A stretch of 64,000 bases of DNA from Vicinamibacteria bacterium (GTDB lineage Bacteria; Acidobacteriota; Vicinamibacteria; Fen-336; JAGNNV01): assembly GCA_019694155.1 (NCBI GenBank), contig JAIBCN010000019.1:1-64000 (forward strand). The letters are read 5' to 3'. How positions within the stretch are numbered: the stretch's first letter is position 1; every line of letters starts with the position of its first letter. The position numbers and the translations under genes were made by a program. This document shows, piece after piece, positions 44,499-53,517 of this stretch. The notes under the pieces are model-generated. The model saw only the letters and a list, made by a program, of their open reading frames with translations, made no database searches and was not told where the DNA came from.

Positions 44499-45817
44499 GG
44501 CTGGGCCTCCTTGGGGGCGAGCGGCAGGGTGATCGCGAACCGCGCGCCGCCGCCGGGAGCGGGCTCCGCACTGATGACGCCCCCGTGCTGGGCGACGATC
44601 TGGCGGGCGATGGAGAGCCCCAGACCGGTGCCGCCCGGCTTGGTGGTGACGAAGAGCTGGAAGATGTCGATGCCCTCGGGCAGCCCGGGGCCGGTGTCCT
44701 CGACGCTCAGCACCGCGACATCATCGTGCAGCTCCACGCGAACCGTGATCCTGCCGCCGTCGGGCATGGCTTCGATGGCGTTGCGCACCAGGTTGATGAG
44801 AACCTGCTTCATCTTCTCGCCGTCGATGGGCAGGGGCGGGAGTTGTTCGGGCCTTTCGTAGGCGAGGCTCACGCCGCAGTCCACCGACTGCGGCTCGAGA
44901 AGGCGGACCACGTGCTCGACCACGTCGTTGAGATCGGCGAGGCCCTGCTGAACACGATCGGCCCGCGAGAACTGAAGGAAGTCGCCAGCCAGCGCGTCGA
45001 GGCGGCTCACCTCCTCGCGGATGATGCTGATGAGTTCACGAATGCCCATGTCGCTCTCGAGGCGCGCGTTGCGGCGCTCGATGACCGACAGCTGGAGAGC
45101 GATGGAGTTGAGCGGGTTGCGGATCTCGTGGGCGAGGCCGGCCGCGAAGGTCCCGAGAAGGGCCATCTTCTCGCTCTCGATGATCCTCTCCTGCGCGGCG
45201 CGCAGCTCGCGGTATGCGCTCCGCGCCTCCTCGTGGCGCTGCCGCTCGGCTTCACCGCGGCGGGCCCGTTCCACCGCGAGCCCGATCTGGTGGCCCAAGG
45301 TCTCGAGGAAGCGCAACTCGCCTTCCGTGAAGAGCGTGCCCGACCGCGAGGCGACGTTGAGGACTCCCCGGCTGCCGCCGCGGAACCGCATGGGTATGGA
45401 GGCGTGCGCAGTCGAGGGATCCGATCCATCCACGATGTCAGGCATCCGCGGACACTGGGTGGTATTCCGCGCCTGCATGGAGTGCCCGCTCCAGAACACC
45501 TCGCGGCAGAGGCACTCGGAAAGGCCGTTCCGCCGGACGTCCTCGAGGTAAGCCTCGGAAACGCCCCGGGCGGCCACGAGCTGAAGCTTCTTCTCCCCCT
45601 CCTCGCCAACCAGGATCCAGGCTGCGCTCACGCCGAGCTTTTCCCGGACTTTGTCGAGGGCAATCTCGAAAACCGACTGGGCGCTCTCGGTGCTGTGGAC
45701 CTCGGAGGCCATCTCGGAAAGAGCGGAGAGTTCCCGTTCCCGGCGGGCGAGCCGTTCCCCGAGGGTCCGGACCTGGGCCTCGTAGGAGCTCCGCAGCCGG
45801 TCGATATCCTCCGCCAT
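44495..45817 (-). CDS. GAF-domain sensor histidine kinase (NtrB-like)
   Basis: 440 residues, cytoplasmic. A coiled coil (1-35) leads into a GAF domain (about 37-185), then HisKA with GLAHEIRNPLNS (His230) and a HATPase with NLVRNAIEA, DTGPGLP and GGTGLGLS. The H-box is of the NtrB type that pairs with NtrC regulators. The GAF domain carries C102-x-C104-x17-C122, unusual for a plain GAF domain and compatible with a redox or metal sensor. The start at 45817 was chosen as the first codon after the predicted sigma-54 start (about 45863). A TACGAT box 9 nt before the ATG could add a second, leaderless promoter. Confidence 0.9.
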   Translation of the reverse strand: MAEDIDRLRSSYEAQVRTLGERLARRERELSALSEMASEVHSTESAQSVFEIALDKVREKLGVSAAWILVGEEGEKKLQLVAARGVSEAYLEDVRRNGLSECLCREVFWSGHSMQARNTTQCPRMPDIVDGSDPSTAHASIPMRFRGGSRGVLNVASRSGTLFTEGELRFLETLGHQIGLAVERARRGEAERQRHEEARSAYRELRAAQERIIESEKMALLGTFAAGLAHEIRNPLNSIALQLSVIERRNARLESDMGIRELISIIREEVSRLDALAGDFLQFSRADRVQQGLADLNDVVEHVVRLLEPQSVDCGVSLAYERPEQLPPLPIDGEKMKQVLINLVRNAIEAMPDGGRITVRVELHDDVAVLSVEDTGPGLPEGIDIFQLFVTTKPGGTGLGLSIARQIVAQHGGVISAEPAPGGGARFAITLPLAPKEAQP

Positions 45818-45874
45818 ATCGGGGGCATCGTAACAGCGGCTGGCTCGGGCGCGCATTGCTCCGGGCACTCGCCT

Positions 45875-45889
45875 GCAACTGAGGTGCCA
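45875..45889 (-). promoter_or_regulatory. Sigma-54-type promoter of the kinase/activator operon
   Basis: Minus strand TGGCACC-TCAG-TTGC (followed by A) matches the consensus TGGCACG-N4-TTGC at 10 of 11 defined bases, the best match in the window. It would make the two-component system autoregulated. Confidence 0.7.
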
Positions 45890-45910
45890 CCCCCTCCAGG
45901 GCTCGAAAGG

Positions 45911-45943
45911 CGCAAACTCATGCGTTTTCGCGCAATAACTGCG
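45911..45943. promoter_or_regulatory. Activator-type dyads upstream of the kinase/activator operon
   Basis: CGCAA-TAA-CTGCG (45931-45943) matches CGCAA-N3-TTGCG with one mismatch and lies about 75 bp upstream of the predicted start. A degenerate copy, CGCAAACTCATGCG, lies some 20 bp closer at 45911-45924, the same 20-bp phase as the pair at 36299-36331. Confidence 0.5.
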
Positions 45944-46001
45944 CATGGCGCACGGCCCCTCCGCAGTTTTTTCTGCTTTGGACGACACCGTTCGGGGCCG
46001 C

Positions 46002-47903
46002 TCACACCTCTCTTGGATACCCCATGCGGCGAAGCGCCTCCCGGACTTCGTCGAGGATCGCGGGATCGTCGATGGTCGCGGGCGGGGCGATGTCGATGCC
46101 GCCCGCGAGTTTCTTCATCGTGCCGCGCAGGATCTTTCCCGAGCGGGTCTTGGGCAGACGGTGAAGAACCGCCACGCTGCGGAAACAGGCAAGGGCGCCG
46201 ATGTCGTCGCGGACCCGCTGAACAAGCTCGGCCGTGATCGCGTCGGCATCGCGCTCGACGCCCGCCTTGAGAACCACGAAGCCCACCGGAACTTCGCCCT
46301 TCACCGGGTCGGGAGCGGCGATGACGGCGCATTCCGCCACGTCGGGATGGCCGGAGATCACTTCCTCCATCCCCCCCGTTGACAAGCGGTGGCCGGCCAC
46401 GTTGATGATGTCGTCAGTGCGGCCCATGATGAAGATGTAACCATCGGGGTCGATGAAGCCCGCGTCGCTCGTCGAGTAGTGGCCGGGGAAGCGGGTCAGG
46501 TACGACTTCACGAAGCCATCGTCGTTGTTCCAGAGCGTGGGCAGACACCCGGGCGGAAGGGGCAGCCGGATCACCACGTTTCCGACGTGGCCGGTGGGCG
46601 TCTTCTGCCCATCGTCGTCCACGACGCTCACGTCAAAGCCCGGCACCGCCCGGGTCGGCGACCCGGGCTTGACCGGCAGCATTCCGAGGCCGACGCAATT
46701 CGCGGCGATGGGCCAGCCCGTCTCGGTCTGCCACCAGTGGTCGATCACGGGCACGCCAAGAACGGCCTCCGCCCAGAGCAGGGTGTCGGGATCGCACCTC
46801 TCGCCGGCGAGGAACAGGGTGCGCAGGCGGGCGAGGTTGTACTTCCCCACCATCTGGCCGCGCGGATCCTCCTTGCGGATCGCCCGGAAGGTGGTGGGCG
46901 CGGTGAAGAGGACATTCACGCCGTGCTGCTCGCACACTCTCCAGAAAGCACCCGCGTCCGGGGTCCCCACGGGCTTGCCCTCGTAGAGCAGCGTGGTGGC
47001 GCCCTTCAGCAGAGGGCCGTAGACCGTGTACGAGTGGCCCACCGCCCAGCCCACGTCCGCCGCCGCCCACATGACTTCTCCGCTGCCAATCCCGTAGATC
47101 GCGTGCATGCTCCACTTGAGCGCCACCGCATGGCCGCCGTGATCGCGCACCACGCCCTTCGGCACGCCGGTCGTACCGGAGGTGTAGAGGACGTAGAGGG
47201 GATCGGTCGCTTCGCAGGGAACGCAATCCACCGCCGACGCATTCGCGAGCGCATCCGCCCAGTCGAGGTCGCGCCCTTCGACGAGGCTCGCGGTGAGTTG
47301 CGGCCTCTGCAGGATCACGCATCGGCGCGGCTTGTGCTCGGCCATGTCGATCGCGGCGTCGAGCAGGGGCTTGTACGGGAGAGTTCGATTCACCTCGATC
47401 CCACACGAAGCCGAGAGGATGATCTTCGGCCGGGCGTCGTCGATCCGCTTCGCGAGCTCGTGCGAGGCGAAGCCGCCGAAGACCACCGAATGGACGGCGC
47501 CGATGCGCGCGCAGGCCAGCATGGCGATGACGGTCTCCGGCACCATGGGCATGTAGATCACCACTCGATCGCCCTTGCTGACGCCTTGCAGGACCAGGGC
47601 CCCGGCGAAGCGCGCGACGAGGTCGCGCAGCTCGTTGTAGGTGTACTCGCGGACGGTATTCGTCACCGGGCTGTCGTAGATGAGGGCGCGCTGCTTGCCG
47701 CGCCCGCGCTCGATGTGGACGTCGAGCGCGTTGTAGCAGGTGTTGAGAGAGCCCCCGCTGAACCATCGGCACAGGGGTGCTCGTGACTCGTCGAGCACCT
47801 TGTCCCAGCGGCGGTCCCAGTGGATGGCCTCGGCGGCGATTCCCCAGAAGCCCTCGGGATCGCGGAGCGACCGTTCGTGCAGGTCAGGATGGATGCTCGC
47901 CAT
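46002..47903 (-). CDS. prpE: Propionyl/acetyl-CoA synthetase, PrpE type
   Basis: 633 residues, ATG preceded by GAGGTTCCT. Adenylate-forming family: YTSGTTGVPKGVVRDHGGH for ATP binding, MPMVPETVIAMLACARIGA, WWQTETGWP, YSTSDAGFIDPDGY and the acetylatable lysine in RSGKILRGTM. The VVRDHGGHAVALKWSM segment favours PrpE over the ordinary acetyl-CoA synthetase Acs, but acetate is a possible substrate. It activates a short fatty acid with ATP and CoA. It precedes the kinase/activator operon on the same strand with a 184-bp gap that contains that operon's promoter, and diverges from the M20 peptidase gene. Confidence 0.9.
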   Translation of the reverse strand: MASIHPDLHERSLRDPEGFWGIAAEAIHWDRRWDKVLDESRAPLCRWFSGGSLNTCYNALDVHIERGRGKQRALIYDSPVTNTVREYTYNELRDLVARFAGALVLQGVSKGDRVVIYMPMVPETVIAMLACARIGAVHSVVFGGFASHELAKRIDDARPKIILSASCGIEVNRTLPYKPLLDAAIDMAEHKPRRCVILQRPQLTASLVEGRDLDWADALANASAVDCVPCEATDPLYVLYTSGTTGVPKGVVRDHGGHAVALKWSMHAIYGIGSGEVMWAAADVGWAVGHSYTVYGPLLKGATTLLYEGKPVGTPDAGAFWRVCEQHGVNVLFTAPTTFRAIRKEDPRGQMVGKYNLARLRTLFLAGERCDPDTLLWAEAVLGVPVIDHWWQTETGWPIAANCVGLGMLPVKPGSPTRAVPGFDVSVVDDDGQKTPTGHVGNVVIRLPLPPGCLPTLWNNDDGFVKSYLTRFPGHYSTSDAGFIDPDGYIFIMGRTDDIINVAGHRLSTGGMEEVISGHPDVAECAVIAAPDPVKGEVPVGFVVLKAGVERDADAITAELVQRVRDDIGALACFRSVAVLHRLPKTRSGKILRGTMKKLAGGIDIAPPATIDDPAILDEVREALRRMGYPREV

Positions 47904-47951
47904 AGGAACCTCGATGGGAAGTGCGCGCAGTATAGGGAAACGAAAACCCTG

Positions 47952-47957
47952 TACTCT
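47952..47957 (+). promoter_or_regulatory. TANNNT box (TACTCT) before the M20 peptidase gene
   Basis: TACTCT ends 7 nt before the ATG at 47965; no Shine-Dalgarno sequence is present. Confidence 0.35.
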
Positions 47958-47964
47958 TCCCTTC

Positions 47965-49356
47965 ATGCGAAACCTCCGCGCGGCACTCGCCGCTCTCCTC
48001 CTCTCCGCCTCGATCGCCCATGCCCAAACCGGGCCGAACGATGTGCGCGCTCGAGACATCTTCAAGCAGCTCATCGAGATCAACACCACGGACACCCCGC
48101 GGGGCAATATCACCACGGCGGCCGAGGCCATGGCGGCGCGCCTCAAGGCCGCGGGCTTCCCGGAGGCCGACGTGAAGGTGCTCGGCCCCGATCCCCGCAA
48201 GGGAAACCTGGTCGCGCGTTATCGCGGCACAGGCGGCCGGAAGCCGATTCTCCTGCTCGCCCACCTCGACGTGGTGGAGGCGAAGCGCGAGGACTGGTCG
48301 TTCGAACCCTTCACCTTCCTCGAAAAGGACGGCTACTTCTACGGTCGCGGCACCACCGACGACAAATCGATGGCCGCCCACTTCGTGGCGAACCTCATCC
48401 GGCTGAAGGAAGAAGGCTTCAAGCCCGACCGCGATCTGATCCTCGCCCTCACCGCCGACGAGGAGGGCGGCGACTTCAACGGCCCCGCCTGGCTCCTGAA
48501 GAACCACCGCGACCTCATCGACGCCGAGTTCGCGATCAACGAGGGGGGCGGTGGCAGCATGCGCAAGGGCAAGTACCTCACCAACGAGATCCAGGGCAGC
48601 GAGAAGGTGTACCAGGACTTCCGGCTGGAGGCGAAGAACGCGGGCGGCCACAGCTCGCTCCCGGTGAAGGACAACGCGATCTACCATCTCTCCCAGGGCC
48701 TCGCGCGCCTCGGCGCCTTCGATTTCCCGGTGGAACTGAACGACGTCACCCGCGGCTACTTCGAGAAGTCGGCCACCATCGAAGCCGACCCGAAGATCGC
48801 CGCCGACATGCGAGCGGTCGCGGGAGCCAGGCCCGACCTCGCCGCCGCGGCGCGGCTGTCCGCGGCCTTGCCCTACTGGAACTCGGTGATGCGCACGACC
48901 TGCGTCGCCACCAGGCTCGAAGGCGGCCATGCCAACAACGCCCTGCCCCAGCTCGCGGCCGCGAACGTGAACTGCCGGATCCTCCCCGGCGCCGCCCCCG
49001 CGGCGGTGCGGGACACGCTCATCAAGGTCCTCGACGATCCGAAGATCTCCGTGTCTTTCGTGGGCGAGGCGAGGCCCAGCAAGCCGACGGTCCTGCGACC
49101 CGACGTGGTGAACGCGGTGGAGACCCTCGTGAAGCAGATGTTCCCGGGTGTGGTCGTGATCCCGGTGATGAGCACGGGCGCCACCGACGGCCTGTACCTG
49201 CGCAACGCGGATATCCCGACCTACGGCATCGAGGGCACGTTCGGCGACATGGACGACGTCCGCGCCCACGGACGCGACGAGCGCGTCGGGGTGAAGCAGT
49301 TCTTCGAGGGACTCGAATTCCAGTACCGGCTGGTGAAGATGCTCTCTTCGAAGTAG
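47965..49356 (+). CDS. Secreted M20 family metallopeptidase
   Basis: 463 residues. Signal peptide about 1-20 (IAHAQ). The M20 di-zinc site is visible: LLLAHLDVVEAKREDW with His and Asp, then GTTDDKSMAA with the bridging Asp, ADEEGGDFNG with the catalytic and metal Glu pair, and a dimerisation insert (about 200-330). The C-terminal His is probably in DVRAHGRDERV. Members release amino acids from dipeptides or N-acyl amino acids. The ATG was chosen as the start of the signal peptide. Confidence 0.9.
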   Translation: MRNLRAALAALLLSASIAHAQTGPNDVRARDIFKQLIEINTTDTPRGNITTAAEAMAARLKAAGFPEADVKVLGPDPRKGNLVARYRGTGGRKPILLLAHLDVVEAKREDWSFEPFTFLEKDGYFYGRGTTDDKSMAAHFVANLIRLKEEGFKPDRDLILALTADEEGGDFNGPAWLLKNHRDLIDAEFAINEGGGGSMRKGKYLTNEIQGSEKVYQDFRLEAKNAGGHSSLPVKDNAIYHLSQGLARLGAFDFPVELNDVTRGYFEKSATIEADPKIAADMRAVAGARPDLAAAARLSAALPYWNSVMRTTCVATRLEGGHANNALPQLAAANVNCRILPGAAPAAVRDTLIKVLDDPKISVSFVGEARPSKPTVLRPDVVNAVETLVKQMFPGVVVIPVMSTGATDGLYLRNADIPTYGIEGTFGDMDDVRAHGRDERVGVKQFFEGLEFQYRLVKMLSSK

Positions 49357-49483
49357 CGGCTATTGAGCGAAGGAACCTTGCGACGGAATCCTGGGGGACG
49401 ATCGGCGCGCGGAGTTTGTGGCGCCGAGAGAACCGTCACATCGCGCGGCCCGTGCTCGGGTCCATGGCCTGAAGCTCCCGGGC

Positions 49484-50053
49484 ATGATGAACACCGATAC
49501 CCGCATCACCATGTGGCTCACCGTCGCCTTGCTTTCGTTGTCCTGGGATGTGCGGGCCGAGGACGCGAAGTCCGAGGTTTCAACATCCCCGGCTCGCGGC
49601 ATCGTCCTGTCGGCCGGCCTCGGGAGCGCGGACAAGGGCCTGCTGTGCGTGGCGGCGATTCAAGCCGCGCGCGGCTCTCGCGTCTATACGGTGCGAATGG
49701 CCTCGGCCGCGAGGCTCGAAATCCTCGGAGATTCGCCAACCCCTTCCACCACTGAGTACGGCATCCTCTACGGCTGGCTCCACGCGGGCCGGAAGGAATA
49801 CTCGAGTGTCTCTCTCGGGTTGTCGAGGGTCAGTTCCGTGCGAACGGGACAGCTGCTCCACGCTGCCAATTGCCTTTTCTGCTCAGGACAGTACGAGAAA
49901 GTCGTGACCCACACGGTGGGCATCGCCTTCGAGGCAAAAGGTGTCTTCTCCAGCAAAGGCGGGGGCCTCGGGCTCGGAGTGTTTGGCAACCTCAATTCGA
50001 AAGCCTCGTTCATCGGGGTCGGCATCACCATGGACCTCGGTGGCCTCCGCTGA
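49484..50053 (+). CDS. Exported protein of unknown function
   Basis: About 189 residues from one of two adjacent ATGs at 49484/49487. Signal peptide ends near VRAED (about residue 23). The mature part alternates polar and hydrophobic residues with many Gly and ends in a strand-like GVGITMDLGGLR, which looks like a small beta-barrel or beta-sandwich; one CLFC pair lies in the middle. No family recognised. A 127-bp gap precedes it with no clear promoter. Confidence 0.6.
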   Translation: MMNTDTRITMWLTVALLSLSWDVRAEDAKSEVSTSPARGIVLSAGLGSADKGLLCVAAIQAARGSRVYTVRMASAARLEILGDSPTPSTTEYGILYGWLHAGRKEYSSVSLGLSRVSSVRTGQLLHAANCLFCSGQYEKVVTHTVGIAFEAKGVFSSKGGGLGLGVFGNLNSKASFIGVGITMDLGGLR

Positions 50054-50075
50054 GGCCGCAACCGGGCGGGCTTTT

Positions 50076-50087
50076 CGGAGCGTTCCA
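50076..50087. promoter_or_regulatory. LacI-type operator half of a matched pair
   Basis: CGGAGCGTTCCA has the central CG of LacI-family sites and matches the perfect palindrome at 57049-57060 at 10 of 12 bases. It lies 56 bp before the ABC transporter operon. Confidence 0.45.
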
Positions 50088-50128
50088 AAATCGCCACACA
50101 GGGTCGCCTGGACGAGAGGGAGACCTAC

Positions 50129-50134
50129 TACAAT
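50129..50134 (+). promoter_or_regulatory. -10 box (TACAAT) before the ABC transporter operon
   Basis: TACAAT ends 9 nt before the GTG start at 50144, which has no Shine-Dalgarno sequence, so a leaderless or nearly leaderless message is likely. Confidence 0.4.
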
Positions 50135-50143
50135 CCTCCGTCA

Positions 50144-51643
50144 GTGCAGCCACTCCTCGAAGCCACGGGCATCACGAAGGCCTTCTCCGGCCAGCTCGCT
50201 CTTTCCGACGTGAGCGTTTCCTTCTTCGCGGGTGAAGGGCACGCGGTAGCCGGGGAGAACGGCGCGGGAAAGTCGACGCTCATGTCCGTGGTCGCGGGCA
50301 TTCTGAGGGCCGATTCCGGCGAGGTGCGGCTCGACGGCGTCGCTTTGCCGCCGGGAGACGTGGTCGAGGCGCAGCGCCGCGGCATCGGCCTCGTGCCCCA
50401 GGAGCCGCAGGGCGCTCCCACCCTGACCGTGGCCGAGAACATCTCGCTCGGCGAGACGCCCGCCGGGCTGGGCCTCCTGCGCATGATCGACCGGGGACGC
50501 CTGAACCGGATCGCCGCCGACGCGTTGAAGCTCGCGGGCGTCGACATTCCGGTGGAAGCGCCCTTCGGCTCGTTGCGGCTCGCAGACCAGCAACTCGTGC
50601 TCATCGCGCGCGCCCTGCATCGCGGCTCGCGCGTCCTGATCCTCGACGAGCCCACGTCCTCGCTTTCGACCCGCGAAGTGGAGCGCCTCTACGAAGTGGT
50701 GGCGCGCATGAAGGCCTCGGGGCGGGCGGTGATCGCGATCTCGCATCGGCTCGAGGAGCTTCGGGCGATGACCGAGCGGATCACCGTGCTCCGCGACGGG
50801 AAGCGCGTCCTCACCGCCGCCCTCGCGGATGTCACCAACGCGGACGTTGTGAGGGCCATGGCCGGCCGGGATGTCACCTCCGCAGGCGCGCCGCAGCAGG
50901 CTCCTGCGGTCGACGTGGTGCTCGATGTCGCGGGTCTCGGGTCGGCGCGCGTGGCCGAAGTTTCCTTCAAGGTCCGGCGCGGCGAGATCGTGGGCCTCGC
51001 CGGGCTCCTCGGCGCGGGCCGCTCGCGCACCCTTCACGCGATCTTCGGCTCCGAGAAGCGCACCCGCGGAAGCGTGCGCATGGGGGCGGGCGGAGGCGCC
51101 ATCGAAGTGAAGAGCGTGCGGGACTCTCTCGCTTCCGGGATGGGGCTGGTGCCCGAGGACCGCAGAGGCCAGGGCCTCGTACTCGGGCAGAGCGTGCTGA
51201 CGAACGTGAACCTCGTTCTTCCGAAAGGCGGCCACCGCCTCGGCTTCCTCTCCCGCCCCCTGCTCCTCGAGACGGCACTCGACGCCATCCGCGAGCTCTC
51301 GATCAAGGCGAGCAGCGTCGCCGCGAAGGTGGCGACCCTGTCCGGCGGCAATCAGCAGAAGGTGGTCCTCGCCCGCTTCCTGCGGCCGGACACGCGGGTC
51401 CTCCTCCTCGATGAGCCGACCCGCGGGGTCGACGTTGGAGCGAAAGAGGAGATCCATCGCCACCTCGAGAGCATGGCTGCCCGCGGCCTCGGTCTGGTCA
51501 TGGCTTCGTCGGAGATCCCGGAGTTGCTCCGGCTGTGTCATCGCATTCTCGTATTCCGGGAGGGACGAATCGTGGGTGAAATGTCGAGAGCCGAGGCGAC
51601 CGCTGAGGGCATCGTGGCCCTCGCCGCCGGGGTGGCCGCGTGA
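50144..51643 (+). CDS. Sugar ABC transporter, duplicated ATPase (RbsA type)
   Basis: 499 residues with two ABC domains. The first (1-240) has Walker A GENGAGKS and a degenerate signature LADQQL. The second (250-499) has the degenerate Walker A GAGRS typical of RbsA/MglA second halves and a full signature LSGGNQQKVVLARFL with Walker B VLLLDEPTRGVDVG. This pattern identifies the CUT2 family (ribose, galactose, xylose, inositol). GTG start. The permease gene begins in a 4-nt overlap with its stop. The facing IolE-like/dehydrogenase genes suggest a cyclitol or related sugar. Confidence 0.93.
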   Translation: MQPLLEATGITKAFSGQLALSDVSVSFFAGEGHAVAGENGAGKSTLMSVVAGILRADSGEVRLDGVALPPGDVVEAQRRGIGLVPQEPQGAPTLTVAENISLGETPAGLGLLRMIDRGRLNRIAADALKLAGVDIPVEAPFGSLRLADQQLVLIARALHRGSRVLILDEPTSSLSTREVERLYEVVARMKASGRAVIAISHRLEELRAMTERITVLRDGKRVLTAALADVTNADVVRAMAGRDVTSAGAPQQAPAVDVVLDVAGLGSARVAEVSFKVRRGEIVGLAGLLGAGRSRTLHAIFGSEKRTRGSVRMGAGGGAIEVKSVRDSLASGMGLVPEDRRGQGLVLGQSVLTNVNLVLPKGGHRLGFLSRPLLLETALDAIRELSIKASSVAAKVATLSGGNQQKVVLARFLRPDTRVLLLDEPTRGVDVGAKEEIHRHLESMAARGLGLVMASSEIPELLRLCHRILVFREGRIVGEMSRAEATAEGIVALAAGVAA

Positions 51644-52587
51644 GCCGCGGAGGCGCCCGGATCCTCCTCGGCCGGCTGGCCCCGCTCCTCGGGCTGGTGA
51701 TCCTGTGCGTGGTCCTTGCTCTCACCTCCCCGCACTTCCTCACTGCCGACAATCTCGTCAACGTCCTGAGGCAATCATCGGTCAACGCACTCCTCGCGCT
51801 CGGCCAGCTCGTGGTCATCATCACCGCGGGGATCGACCTTTCTATCGGTTCCATCCTCGGCGTCTCGAGCGTGGTGCTCGCCATGCAGTTGCGTGCCGGC
51901 GTGCCTCCCCTGGCCGCGGTAACGGGGACGCTCGTCCTCGGCGCGCTCGTGGGCCTTCTCAATGGCCTGCTCCTGACCCGCCTCAAACTCCCCCACCCCT
52001 TCATCTCGACGCTCGGCACCATGAACGTGGCGCGCGGCGCGGCCATGATCCTGGCCGCGGGGGTTCCCATCAGCGGCCTGCCCGACGGGTTCCGCATGCC
52101 CTTCAACGGCGACCTCTTCGGCATTCCCGCCGCGGTCATCGTGGTGGCGATCGCGGGCCTCCTGGTCCATCTGCTCCTGGAGCGAACGGTCTACGGCCGC
52201 GATCTCTTCGCGATCGGCGGCAATCGCGAGGCCGCGCGGCTCGCCGGCGTGCCCGTGTCTTCGAGGCTCGAACTCGCGTACCTGGTCTCCGGCCTCATGG
52301 CCGCGGTGTCGTCGCTCGTCCTCGCCGCCCGCATGAACTCCGGCTTCCCCCTCGCGGGCACGGGGGCGGAGCTCGACGCCATCGCTGCGGTCATCATCGG
52401 CGGAGCCTCCTTCTTCGGGGGCGTGGGCACGGTGGGCGGCACCCTGATCGGCGCCCTGTTCATCGGCCTCCTTCGCAACGGCCTCAACCTTTTGGACGTT
52501 TCGGCATACTGGCAGATGATCGTGATCGGCGTGGTCATCGTCGCCGCGGTTGTCATCGACGTGCTGCGCGCGCGTCAAGGAGATTAG
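51640..52587 (+). CDS. Sugar ABC transporter permease (RbsC type)
   Basis: 315 residues, about eight to ten hydrophobic helices. CUT2 permease signatures: TAGIDLSIGSILGVSS near 60, LPHPFISTLGTMN near 115, IGGNREAARLAGV near 190 and GGASFFGGVGTVGGT near 250. The GTG start overlaps the ATPase stop by 4 nt. It forms the membrane channel with the downstream binding lipoprotein and the duplicated ATPase. An uninterrupted operon follows. Confidence 0.93.
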   Translation: MSRGGARILLGRLAPLLGLVILCVVLALTSPHFLTADNLVNVLRQSSVNALLALGQLVVIITAGIDLSIGSILGVSSVVLAMQLRAGVPPLAAVTGTLVLGALVGLLNGLLLTRLKLPHPFISTLGTMNVARGAAMILAAGVPISGLPDGFRMPFNGDLFGIPAAVIVVAIAGLLVHLLLERTVYGRDLFAIGGNREAARLAGVPVSSRLELAYLVSGLMAAVSSLVLAARMNSGFPLAGTGAELDAIAAVIIGGASFFGGVGTVGGTLIGALFIGLLRNGLNLLDVSAYWQMIVIGVVIVAAVVIDVLRARQGD

Positions 52588-52593
52588 AAAAGA

Positions 52594-53517
52594 ATGAAGC
52601 GGACTATCGGCGTCGCCGCCCTCGCCCTCGCAATCGCGGTTCCAGGCTGCAACCGGGCGCCCGAAAAGAAGGGCATCGCCCTCGTGACCAAGGCCATGGA
52701 CTCGGAGTTCTGGCTGGTCCTCGCCGACGGCGCCAAGACCGCGGCGGCCGAGCATCCGGACTACGAACTGGTGATTTCCTCTCCCGACCGCGAGATCAAC
52801 GTGGACCAGCAGGTGAGCATCCTCGAGAACCAGATCCGCCGCGGCGTGAAGGCCCTCATCGTCGATCCCGCCGGCACGGCCCAGGTGAACAGCACCCTCG
52901 AACAGGCGGTGGCCCGCGGCATTCCCGTGGTCCTCATCGACACCGACGCCCCCTTCGCGAAGAAGTCCTCGTACATCGGCACGGACAACGCGAAGGGCGG
53001 ATCGCTCGCGGCCACCGGGATGGTCGCGGCCATCGGGACCTCGGGCGACGTCGTGCTCATCTCCGGCGTGCCCGGAAACGAGTCGCAGGATGCGCGCGCC
53101 AAGGGCTTCCTGGACGAAATCGCCAAGACCCCGGGCATCAAGGTGGTGGCCCAGCAGCCCGGCAATAGCGAGAGGCAGCTGGGGCTCACGGTCATGGAGA
53201 ACCTGCTCACCGCCCACCCGAACATCAAGGGCGTCTTCGCCACCAACGACCAGATGGCTCTCGGGGCCATGGAGGCGGTGGAAGCGCGGAAGCTGCGGGG
53301 CAAGATCGCGATCATCGGCTTCGACGCCACCAAGGAGGCGGCGAACGCCATCGTGGAAGGCAAGATGACGGGCAGCGTGGCCCAGAGTCCGCGCGAGATG
53401 GGCCGCCAGGGCGTACTCGCCGCCATCGCCCTGGCCGAGGGACGCACCGTGCCGAAGCTCGTCGATACCGGGACCGAGTACGTCGACGCGAAGAACGCCG
53501 CGAAATACGCGAAGTGA
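52594..53517 (+). CDS. Periplasmic sugar-binding lipoprotein (RbsB type)
   Basis: 307 residues. Signal sequence with a lipobox-like AVPGC (Cys about 19), then a LacI/RbsB-type binding fold: ALVTKAMDSEFWLVLADGAK, ISSPDREINVDQQVSILENQI, PVVLIDTDAPF, FATNDQMALGAMEA. This is the pentose/inositol-like branch of family 4 binding proteins. It follows the permease by 6 bp and completes a CUT2 importer. The ligand cannot be assigned; the nearby IolE-like gene makes a cyclitol plausible. Confidence 0.92.
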   Translation: MKRTIGVAALALAIAVPGCNRAPEKKGIALVTKAMDSEFWLVLADGAKTAAAEHPDYELVISSPDREINVDQQVSILENQIRRGVKALIVDPAGTAQVNSTLEQAVARGIPVVLIDTDAPFAKKSSYIGTDNAKGGSLAATGMVAAIGTSGDVVLISGVPGNESQDARAKGFLDEIAKTPGIKVVAQQPGNSERQLGLTVMENLLTAHPNIKGVFATNDQMALGAMEAVEARKLRGKIAIIGFDATKEAANAIVEGKMTGSVAQSPREMGRQGVLAAIALAEGRTVPKLVDTGTEYVDAKNAAKYAK

